From Diploscapter coronatus (taxonomy: Eukaryota > Nematoda > Chromadorea > Rhabditida > Rhabditidae): DNA of 64,000 nucleotides. The stretch's first letter is position 1. Each line of letters begins with the position of its first letter. Both the position numbers and the translations under genes were made by a program. The notes beneath the pieces were generated by a model. It was not told where the DNA came from and ran no database searches. It saw nothing but the letters and a program-made list of their open reading frames with translations. Positions 49,101 through 59,430 of this stretch are shown here, piece by piece. Location: the NCBI GenBank assembly GCA_964036155.1, contig OZ038423.1:31697249-31761248 (forward strand). The letters are read 5' to 3'.

Positions 49101-52100
49101 CCATTGATTAATAATATAATTAACGAATTAGCCCGAAATATCAATAATTTGCAAATTGGTGGAGACAATTCATCCAATAATGCGGATAAAGTCTTATTTT
49201 ATTGTAAGAATTAATGTTGAAAGCTAAGTAAGAGACTTTGAAACGATTCGTAATAATTTAGTTATTTATCAAAATGGTTATAAAGGTGAAGGAAGAATAT
49301 GCTTGTTCAATTCATTTACCCACTCAGTCGAAGAGGTTGCAAAATTCCACAATTGTTATGCACCATTTCAATTAGCAAATACACAGAATAAAGTGATTTC
49401 TTGTGCTCGTTATTTTGAATAATTTCTCCGATTTCAGATTTTTGGAATTGACAATGAAAAGAAATCATTTGAAATATTTGACTTGAATACTCGACAAATC
49501 ACTAAAGGTAACATTACAAAAGTCAATAGACTGGTTTAATTTTATTGGACTCTTTGCAGGCCCAGATCCTCCTGAATGGCGTCAATGGGCATCTATGGCC
49601 TATTTCAAAGAAAAATCGTATTATTTGGGTGGTTATCTAATAGATGAATGGACTAATCGAGTTGATGTAAGAAGATCGAATGAAAATCCACAAAATAATT
49701 AATTCAGGTTTTAATAGATGGAAAATGGCAAACAGGGCCTGCTTTTCCTCTTCCAATTATACGTGTTCAAACAATAACATGCGACGGAATTTTATACGGT
49801 TACATTATAGCATATTCGTTATTGTAATTGTGGATATTCAGTTATTGATGGATGGAAAAGTAGAAAGATATATCGACTATCAGACGATGAGCGGAAATGG
49901 ATTGAAATTGGAGAGATTCCAGGAATACGAAATTTTTTTGGAGTTGCGTCGCTAAATGGAAGAATTTACATACTTGGAGGAAATAAGTTGTTAATTTTAT
50001 ATTATAAATAATGTATCATTATATATTTAGTGGTGCTGATATATTAAAATCCTGTCTGTGTTTCGATCCCTCAGCTCCAGTTAATAGCCGAATTTCTCGA
50101 ATCGCTTATATGAATTATGCTAGATGGTGTCATTCACTCATTGCCGCTAACGGGAAATTGTATGCAATCGGAGGGTGAGCTGAGATTTCGCATATTTTTA
50201 TACCAGATATTTATTAATTTAGATTTCAAGAAAAACATTTGACAGATTATTGTAACTCAATCGAGGAATACGATCCACAAACGAATAAATGGCGAGAAAT
50301 CGAAAAACTAAAATTAAACCTAAATTCCGATAAGGCTATAGCTTATGAAGATGCGATTATTGTAGATTCTTTAGAGGCTTGAAGATAATTCATTGTTAAA
50401 ATTGGAGATATAGTTTCAGAAAGGAACTGAAATCCCATTGATTAATAATATAATTAACGAATTAGCCCGAAATATCAATAATTTGCAAATTGGTGGAGAC
50501 AATTCATCCAATAATGCGGATAAAGTCTTATTTTATTGTAAGAATTAATGTTGAAAGCTAAGTAAGAGACTTTGAAACGATTCGTAATAATTTAGTCTAT
50601 TACGAAAATAATGATAAACAGGAAGGAAGGATATGTTTGTTCAATTCTCATAGCTTTTCAGTCGAAGAGATTAAAAGATTTAAAAATTGGTATTGGCCAA
50701 GTCAAGTAGCGACTACACAGAATAAAGTAAATTTTTATGTTCGTTATTTTGGATAATTTCTTGGACTTTAGATTTTTGGAATTGGCAGAATTAACCTCAT
50801 AATTGAATCATTTGAAATATATGACTTGGATACTAGACAAATTTCAAGAGGTCTGCTCAACAAATCCATGAATGATCGATTCAAAGAACTTTACAGGCCC
50901 AGATCCTCCTGAGTGGCGCTTTGGTGCATCTATGGCTTATTTCAAAGACAAACTTTATTATTTGGGTGGAAGGAGTTCTAAAACATTTAAAAATACGAAT
51001 CGAGTTAATGTAAGAAGATCGAATGACAATCCATGAAATAGTTTATTCAGGTTTTAATAGATGACGAATGGCAAACAGGACCTACATTTCCTCTTTCAAT
51101 TAGTTTTGTTCAAGCAATAATATGCAATAAAATTTTATACGGTCACATTATAGCATATTTGTTATTGTAATTATGGGTATTCAGCTATTGATGGTCGTGA
51201 AAGTAGAAAGATATATCGGTTATCAGAAGATGGACGGGAATGGATTGAAGTTGGAGAGATTCCAGAAAAACTAGGTTATTTCGGAGTTGCATCACTAAAT
51301 GGAAAAATTTATATAACTGGAGGAGAGAAGTCGTTAACTTTATATGATAAATAATGTATTGTTATATATTTAGTGGTGTTGATATATTAAAATCCTGTTT
51401 GTGTTTCAACCCCTCAGCTCCAGTTGGCAGTCGAATTTCTCGAATCGCTGATATGAATTATGAAAGATATTGGCATTCGCTCATTGCCACTAACGGGAAA
51501 TTGTGTGCGATAGGAGGGTAAGCTGAGATTTTTCATATCTTTATACGAAATATTTCTTAACTTAGATTTTGTAATTCAATCGAGGAATACGATGCACAAA
51601 CGAATAAATGGCGAGAAGTCGGAAAATTAAAATTTGATCTAAATCCCGATAAAACTATAGCTCATGAAGCTGCGATTATTGCAGATGCTTTGGAGGTTTG
51701 AAGATAAATAATTCATTAGTAAAATGAAAATGATAATTTCAGAAAGGAATTGAAATCCCATTGATTAACAATACAATGAATGAATTAGCCCGAAATATCA
51801 ATAGTTTGCAGATTGGTGAAGACAATTCAATGAATAATTCGTATAAAATTTCATTTTACCGTAAGAAATAAGAATAAACTTAGTGGAATAAAATATCCAA
51901 TAATTTAGATTTATACTCAAATAATAACGAATATGATGGAAGAATATGCTTGTTCAATTCATTGACCTGCTCAGTCGAAGAGATTGCAAAATTTCACAAT
52001 TTGTATTGGCCATATCAAGTAACAGCTACACAGAATAAAGTAAATTCTTATATTCGTTATTTTTAATAATTTCTTAAGCTTCAGATTTTTGGAATTGACA

Positions 52101-55100
52101 ACTATAAGAAGTCATTCGAAATATTTGACTTGAATACTCGACAACTTTCAAGAGGTATTATCAACAAATTCATGAATGATAGATTCAAAAAATTTTACAG
52201 GCACAGCTCCTCCTGAATGGCGTAAATGGGCATCTGTGGCTTATTACAAAGACAAATTGTATTATTTGGGTGGAGAGGATTCCAAAACAAGGGAAGATGC
52301 GAATCGAGTTGATGTAAGAAGATCGAATGAAAGTCCATGAAATAATTTATTCAGGTTTTAATAGATGGAAAATGGAAAACAGGGCCTGCTCTTCCTCTTC
52401 CAATTAGTCTTATTCAAACAATAATATGCGATGAAATTTTATACGGTTACAATATAGCATATTCATTATTGTAATTAGGGATATTCAGCTATTGATGGGC
52501 TTATTAGTAATAAGATATACCGACTATCAGACGATGAACGGAAATGGATTGAAGTTGGAAAGATTTCAGAAGAGCGAAGTTTATTAGGGATTGCATCACT
52601 AAATGGAAGAATTTACATAACTGGAGGATGGAAAATGTTAATTTTGTATGAGAAATAATGTATCATTGTATATTTAGGCATGGTATATCAGAATCCTGTC
52701 TGTGTTTCGACCCCTCAGTTCCAGTTGACAGACGAATTTATCGAATCGCTGATATGAATTATGAAAGGGCAGAGCATTCGCTCATTGTCGCTAACGACAA
52801 ATTGTATGCAATCGGAGGGTGGGCTGATTTTGTATATCTTTATACCAAATATTTGCTAACCTAGATTTCAACAAAATTCTATCCAAAATTTTTGTAATTC
52901 AATTGAGGAATACGATCCACAAACAAATGAATGGCGTGAAGTCGGAAAAATTAATTTGCATAAAATTTTATTCTATCGTAAGAGTTTAAATTGAAAGCTA
53001 AGTAAGAGACTAAAACTATTCGTAATAATTTAGTTATTTATCCAAATAATAATAAAGGTGAAGGAAGAATAGGCTTGTTCAATTCGTCTACCCGCTCAGT
53101 CGAAGAGATTGCAAAATTTCACAGTTGTTATGCACCATATCAAATAGCAAATACACAGAATAAAGTAAATTCTTATATTCGTTATTTTGAATAATTTCTT
53201 AAGCTTCAGATTTTTGGAATTAACGGCGAAGATAAGTCATTTGAAATATTTGACTTGAATATTGGACAAACTTCAAGAGGTATTATCAACAAATCCATGA
53301 ATGATCGATTCAAAGAATTTACAGGCCCAGATCCTCCCGAATGGCGTGAATGGGTATCTGTGGCTTATTTCAAAGATAAATTGTATTATTTGGGTGGAGG
53401 CGCAGATCGCGTTGATGTAAAAAGGTCGAATGAAAGTTCATGAAACAATTTATTCAGGTTTTAATAGATGGAAAATGGCAAACAGGACCAACATTTCCAC
53501 TTGCAACTATAGTGATTCAAGCAATAACATGCGATGAAATCTTATACGGTCACATTATAGCATATTCACTATTGTAATTATGGATATTTAGTTATTGATG
53601 GATGGAATAAAAAAATATATCGATTATCAGACGATGAACGGGAATGGATTGAAACTGGAGAGATTCCAGAAGAACGAAACTTTTCCGTAGTTACATCGCT
53701 AAATGGAAGAATTTATATAATTGGGGGACGGGAGTCGTTAATTTTGTATCATAAACAATATCTTATTATATATTTAGTGATTCTAATACATTGAAATCCT
53801 GTCTGTGTTTCGACCCCTCAGCTCCAGTTGACAGTCGAATTTCTCGGATCGCTGATATGAATTATGGAAAATATCATCATTCGCTTGTTGTCGCTAACGG
53901 GAAATTGTATGCAATCGGAGGGTGGGCTGAGATTTTGCATATCTTTATACCAAATATTTGTTAACTTAGGTTTCAAGGAAAAGATTTGACAAATTATTGT
54001 AATTCAATCGAGGAATATGATCCGCAAACGAATAAATGGCGAGAAATCAGAAAAATTAATTTGCATGAAATTTTATTTTATTGTGAGAAAAAAAGCTAAA
54101 TAAGAGACTTTGAAACGATTCGTAATAATTTAGCTTATTATCCAAATAATAATAGTAAAAGTGGAAGAATATGTATGTTCAATTCTCATAACTTTTTAGT
54201 CAAAGATATTGCAAAATTTCACAACTCTTATTGGCCATATCAAGTAACAGCTACACAGAATAAAGTAAATTCTTATGTTCATTATTTTGAATAATTTCTC
54301 AAATTTCAGATCTTTGGGATTGACTATTATGAAAAGTCATTTGAAATATATGACTTGAATACTCGACAACTTTCAAGAGGTCTTATCAACAAATTCATGA
54401 ATGATCAACTCAAAGAATTTTACAGGCACAGCTCCTCCTGAATGGCGTCAATTTGCATCTATGGCCTATTTCAAAGATAAATTGTATTATTTGGGTGGAG
54501 GCACGAATCGAGTTGATGTAAGAAGATCGAATAAAAGTCCATGAAATAATTTATTCAGATTTTAATAGATGGAAAATGGCAAACAGGGCCTGCTTTTCCT
54601 CGCCCAATTAATAATTTTGTTCAAGCAATAACATGCAATGGATTTTTATACGGTCACATTATAGCATACTCATTTATAATTATGGATATTCAGCTATTGA
54701 TGGACTTATTAGTAATAAGATATATCAATTATCAGCCGATGAACGGAAATGGATTGAAGTAGGGGAGATTCCAGAAGGACAAATCTCTTCCGGAATTGCA
54801 TCATTAAATGGGAAACTTTACATAACTGGAGGACAGAAGTCGTTAATTTTGTATGATAAATAATGTATCATTATATATTTAGTAATGGTGATGTACTCAA
54901 TTCCTGTTTGTGTTTCGATCCTTCAGTTCCCTCTGACAGACGAATTTCTCGAATCGCTTATATGAATTATTCTAGATGGGGTCATTCGCTCATTGTCGCT
55001 AACAGGAAATTGTATGCAATCGGAGGGTGGGCTGATTTTGTATATCTTTATACCAATATTTGTTAACTTAGATTTCAACAAAATTCTATTCAAAATTTTT

Positions 55101-55243
55101 GTAATTCAATCGAGGAATACGATCCACAAACGAATAAGTGGTGTGAAGTGGGAATATTGAGAGATTTCCCTGAGACTAACACAAGTGCTGGAAAGAAAAC
55201 GCGCACTACTCGTATTAACGAGGATAACTGCCTTCTCAGCTGA
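40157..55243 (+). CDS. Giant Hsp70 nucleotide-binding domain plus nine tandem kelch modules
   Basis: The NBD exons (40157 to about 41980) parallel those of 35118-36929, with the same motifs ([33 protein letters not shown]) and the same GC-donor intron. A linker (LPLINNT, ending ILFY) joins nine kelch modules whose first exons start at 42172, 43342, 44517, 47912, 49262, 50596, 51909, 53034 and 54134. Each module has about seven exons with introns of 32-60 nt and is about 330 residues: [84 protein letters not shown]. Modules join through linkers ending LFY, and I found no stop that splicing does not remove. The last module ends with a unique tail ([14 protein letters not shown]) and stop at 55243. 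Predicted size is near 3,400 aa. The intron between modules 3 and 4 carries a 2.2-kb insertion. It could instead be several genes if internal promoters exist. Confidence 0.72.
45625..47880. mobile_element. About 2.2-kb insertion in the intron between kelch modules 3 and 4
   Basis: Elsewhere this intron is about 50-70 nt (compare 51868-51908, GTAAGAAATAAGAATAAACTTAG...). Here GTAAGAAATAAGAATACACT is followed by unrelated DNA until GGAATAAATGATTCAATAAT resumes. The insertion starts with a hairpin (AGACT...AGTCT), has AAAAATTCATAACTTTTC blocks similar to the foldback element at 24.7-26.7 kb, and holds a repeat at 47685-47795 that recurs at 60038-60105. No transposase or long coding frame was recognised (a 122-codon frame at 46949-47317 has no family resemblance). 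Confidence 0.6.
47685..47795. repeat. GCGGTGCAGTAAAATGGC repeat, also at 60038-60105
   Basis: ATCAGGGATGTTGGCGGTGC...ACCGCACCGCAAGCTCT here matches ATCAGGGTTGTTTGCGGTGT...CCGCACCGCAAACAGCTCT at 60038-60105 in a BPTF-gene intron. Both have CCGCA/TGCGG pairs that can fold. A small dispersed repeat. Confidence 0.6.
48923..49261 (+). repeat. 339-bp block identical to 50257-50595
   Basis: The ends of kelch modules 4 and 5, from TCAATCGAGGAATACG through the Hsp70-remnant exon, a GC-donor intron and the following inter-module intron, read the same at both sites with no gap (offset 1,334 bp). This marks a very recent duplication or conversion. Confidence 0.85.
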
Positions 55244-55529
55244 ATGTATTTTCGAATAGCCAAATTTATATACGCGACTATAGTGCAATGATAAGATTCT
55301 TGTCTTTGAAGAGAATGAAACCTTTAGTTCAATATCCCACCTCTACTTGTTATTTATTATATTCAAATTGCAGAACATTTTGTATTAGGTATTAGTTGTA
55401 AATTGGAATGACTTTCATGTTTGGAGTATTTGCCAGTCATCGACAATAAAATAAAGTTTGTTGATCAGATTATCGTTAATTTCATCTAAAATTATTCTTT
55501 CAATAAAAATCGTGGAGTAATAATTATTC

Positions 55530-56010
55530 AATGAACATGATACAGGCAATTCTCGAAGACATCCAAAAGTGATGAGGGATAATTGTAACTCAAATAAATA
55601 TTCTCTAAAATATTTTATTTTAAAAATTCCGTAACCAAATCCAATATTTATTTTATAGTAATTTCAAAGTATTTTTTTCAAAACATATAGCAGAAATAGT
55701 TAATCGATTTCTTGTGAATAGCTGTTAAATGTATCCAAGACATATTGTTCGTCAGCAGCAGTAATGTTAGTGATTTTTCTTATTTTCTCTTCTCAGTCAA
55801 TCTCTCTTTTTCACTACCTGATTGATTATGCCTTTTCTCTATCATTTTCATAGTATCGATCTATTTAATTTCAATTTAACACCTTTCAGTATTTGTTAAG
55901 GTTATTTTATCGTTCTTTTTAATTCTAAATGTCAATGCAAGAACGCTTAAATTTAAATAAACGTAAATTCTAACTTACAACCTCATTTGAAGAGAACAGT
56001 CTACAATTAA
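55530..56010. repeat. Cluster-specific flank repeat, copy 3 (upstream of the F-box-kelch gene)
   Basis: Same blocks as copies 1 and 2 (GATACAGGCAATTCTCGAAG, GTTCGTCAGCAGCAG, CCTCATTTGAAGAGAACAG). A shortened copy, 57735-57840, follows the F-box-kelch gene and ends the cluster. Confidence 0.75.
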
Positions 56011-56387
56011 CACTAGAATTTCAATTACCTCTACTAGCATTTTAATTTAAAATTTTTTGTATTACTTGTATTTTTTCTTTTTATTACTAAAAGGTTTAAT
56101 TACCCAAGTTTGAGAGTCAACTATCAACACACTACTGCAAATCGTTATTTGACAACCCCTACATCTATCTTCAACCAAATTTGTTACGCATTTCAGCATG
56201 TATCTTCAAGCTTTAGGATTCTTAAATGATAAGCCGTGTTTAGGAATCGATTTAGTAGTTTCATTCTCCTTTCTTCAATGTTCAATTTTAAACTCATTAA
56301 TTGCAGACTTTCTCATCCAACCAATACTCGTTTACTATTTCCATTTCGAAATAATACTATGGTGATTGTTTAGGTCTCTTGACAAAG

Positions 56388-57672
56388 ATGCTAGCCAATT
56401 TACCAGTCGAAATTATACTATTGATCTGCCAATATCCCGAATTCAAAGACCTGGGACAATTGGCCTGGACTAATAGGCGAATGATGCAAATAATCAAGAA
56501 GCATCTGCCGATAATGCTCAAGGGGAAAATTCTATTCTATCGTAAGAAATTATGCTGAAAGCTAAGTATGAGACTTTGAAACGATTCATAATAATTTAGT
56601 TTATTATGAAAATAATGGTGAAAAAGAAGGAAGACTATGCTTGTTCAATTCATTTACCTGCTCAGTCGAAGAGATTAAAAAATGTCACAATTGGTATCTG
56701 CCATATGAAGTAGCAACTACACAGAATAAAGTAAACCCTTATGTTCGTTATTTTAAATAATTTTTTAAGTTTCAGATTTTTGGAATTAGCAAGGGAAATG
56801 CTTCATTTGAAATTTTTGATTTGTATGCTCGACAAATTTCAAGAGGTCTGTTCAACAAATCCATGAATTATCAGTTCAAAAAATTTTACAGATCCAGTTC
56901 CTCCTGAATGGTGTCAATTTGCATCTGTGGCTTATTGCAAAGACAAACTTTATTATTTGGGTGGATACGATACTCTTAAGAGCAGCTTTACTATGCATGT
57001 TAATGTAAGAAGATCGAATGAAAGTTCATGAAATAGTTTATTCAGGTTTTAATAGATGGAGAATGGCAAACAGGATCTGCTCTTCCTTTTCCAATTCATT
57101 TTGTTCAAGCAATAACATGTGATGAAATTTTATACGGTCACATTATATCATATTCATTATTGTAATTAGGGATATTCAGCTATTGAGGTATTCAGTAAAA
57201 AAATATATCGACTATCAGACGATGAACGGAAATGGGTTAAAATTGGAGAGATTCCAGAAAGCCGATTTTATTTCGGAGTTGCATCGCTAAATGGAAAAAT
57301 TTACATAACTGGAGGACGGAAGTCGTTAATTTTGTATGATAAACAATGCATCATTATATATTTAGTGCTGGGGAATCCAAATCCTGTCTGTGTTTCGACC
57401 CCTCAGCTCCAGTTGGCAATCGAATTTCTCGAATAGCTGATATGAATTATGCAAGATGCATTCATTCGCTCATTGTCGCTAACGGGAAATTGTATGCAAT
57501 CGGAGGGTGAGCTGAGATTTTGCATATCTTTACACAAAATATTTGTTAACTTAGATTTCAAAATATTGCGAAAAGAAGTGATGGCTTATACAAGGGGATA
57601 AACTTCTGTGAAGCTATTGAAGAATACGATCCACAAGTGAATAAATGGCGTGAAGTCGGAAAATTAACATAA
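56388..57672 (+). CDS. F-box-like N-terminus fused to one kelch module
   Basis: The first exon (56388 to about 56542) encodes MLANLPVEIILLICQYPEFK then DLGQLAWTNRRM, which fits the F-box pattern (LP.EI...I..Y....DL..L...NRRM), and ends KGKILFY at the same splice position that links Hsp70 domains to kelch modules in the neighbouring genes. The kelch exons follow with intact donors and frame: [59 protein letters not shown], stop at 57672 with AATAAA immediately after. F-box proteins bind Skp1 in SCF ubiquitin ligases and kelch propellers commonly bind the substrate, so this is a plausible SCF adaptor. About 390 residues. The F-box call rests on a short motif. Confidence 0.78.
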
Positions 57673-57840
57673 ATAAAGCTTGATTATAACAATCTCAGAT
57701 TTCATATAAAAATTTTATTCAATAAAGTGAAAGAATAATTTAATTTCAATGCACATGATACAGACCACTCTCGAAGACATCCAAAAGTGATGAGGGATAA
57801 TTGTAACCGAAATAAATATTCCTTTTAATATTTATTAAAA

Positions 57841-59430
57841 AATGAAAACTTACTCTCTCTTCCTCCTGAGCATATTGTATTTGAGTGCGAGATGACACTT
57901 TGGATGGCATTCGAAATTGAGCAGATTATTGTTCAACAAATTAAAAATCTCTTCAATTGTTACTTCTACTATATAAGAATGTATACATTTTTCAAATTTT
58001 AATTTCAAGATCAGGTTCTCAGATAAACTACCCAAATCGACTGTGGAGATTTCAAAAATAAAATCTATCTTCGATTTTAACTCCAAAAAATGGTCGAAAT
58101 TAGCATAAAATTGAATTAAATTCCAAATTTTTCTGGTGAAAAAGCGTTTATTTTGCGATTCAAAAATGAATGTTTAGATGATAGAAATTAATAGGACTTT
58201 ATGAGACGAGAACTACCCGTTAAATCGACATTTCTAAATTCAAATTTTAGGTAAAACTACTCCAGAAAACGCTAAATATGGTCATCAAATGGGGGAAAAA
58301 TGCTAAGGCATTAGGAAAACTAGTTTTCAACAACAAAACGTCAAAATATCGATAATTTCACGAATTTTGTGCTTGAAAGTTAGAATTTTCGTCGTCTTTC
58401 TCCAAAATCGATATAAGAGCACAAATTTCAAAAAATGTTCGCGTACAAAAATTAATATAAGTACGAATTTGAACTTTCTAGATCGATAACTAAATTTTAG
58501 AATATTGAGAACAAAATAATTCGAAAATCCTGAATCGAAAAGTGATTTTAGATGCTTCCAAAACATATAAACAACAAGACATCGTGATTCCAAAGCAATT
58601 TTTGCACAAAATAAGAGAAAAGTGATAATTTTATGCTAATAATTTTTGTAACCTTTTTCAAATGTTTAGAATCAACGATATTGATATTTCAGAGAAAATC
58701 AACAAAGAAATCAGGGTTGTCACGAAAAATTCATTTTCTACCTCATTCGATGTTGAGTGATAGGGGTAGAAAATAGGTTAGGATAATTTATATCCCAATT
58801 TTTGTATGGGGATTTTCGTGACAAATCTGTAGAACTAAAGAGGAAAATAAACTTGAATAAGAGGTATAAATTTCCTCGTATTGATGTTGGATTGATCCAG
58901 AAAATTACAGAACTGAGACGAAGTAAACTCTGAAAAGAAAATCACGAAATTATTATTTCAAATTTGCAATAAAATTCGAACTTCTATTTTTGATCGACTC
59001 AAAACAATATGAATTGTTTTCATGCTTTAAAATAACCTAAAATGTATAAGCAAGTTCTCGAAGTGGAATGTAGATTTCAAATAGCATTTCAAAGAAAAGT
59101 GAAACTTATCAAAATGACTTGTTTGAAAAGGGTTGAGCGATTGCACTTTCTCACTGATGTGCATTTTTGGATAGTGATAAATCACTGATTATTTCAGAAA
59201 ACGAATATTTTTTAAAGTGTTAAAATCCAATCTTTCAAAATCGACTTCCTGTATTACAGACGGATAGCGATGATAAAGAACATAGGAAAAGCGGAGAAAT
59301 AAGAAAGAGTCGGTGAGAAATATAATCATCTGCGTTTGTCATCCGTCTGTAAATACAGAAGGCCTTCAAGCTAGTCTAAAAATAGAAAGTGGCTTTCAAA
59401 CCTGATTTCCTTAACTTCTTCCTGAATGTT
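57841..59430. other. Mostly non-coding; one unexplained minus-strand open exon
   Basis: On the minus strand about 58150-57850 is open (RKIWNLIQFYANFDHFLELK ... CHPKCHLALKYNMLRRK) and ends at a GTAAGT donor. It has no visible start or acceptor and no partner exons in the window downstream, and I do not recognise the family. The remainder is AT-rich DNA without convincing exons. Confidence 0.35.

Larger units (their letters stand above)
42172..55150 (+). repeat. Nine tandem kelch modules (DNA repeat of 1.0-1.3 kb, exons and introns)
   Basis: Module starts are 42172, 43342, 44517, 47912, 49262, 50596, 51909, 53034 and 54134. Both exons and introns are repeated, including the 32-nt intron GTATGATAAA...TATTTAG. 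Each module has about five kelch blades, with GG motifs LYYLGG, ILYVIDG or ILYAIGG, IYITGG and LYAIGG. Inter-module linkers differ: modules 1-3 use NLQIGGDNS..., modules 7 and 8 the shortest INLHKILFY type, and modules 4-6 a long linker that includes an Hsp70 remnant. Confidence 0.85.

Noticed and set aside
42172..55150. CRISPR-like or satellite array
   Set aside because: The repeats are 1.0-1.3 kb with conserved exons and kelch motifs; this is a coding tandem array.
58327..58593. 88-codon minus-strand frame
   Set aside because: No splice partners, biased Phe/Lys composition expected of AT-rich DNA, and no family resemblance.
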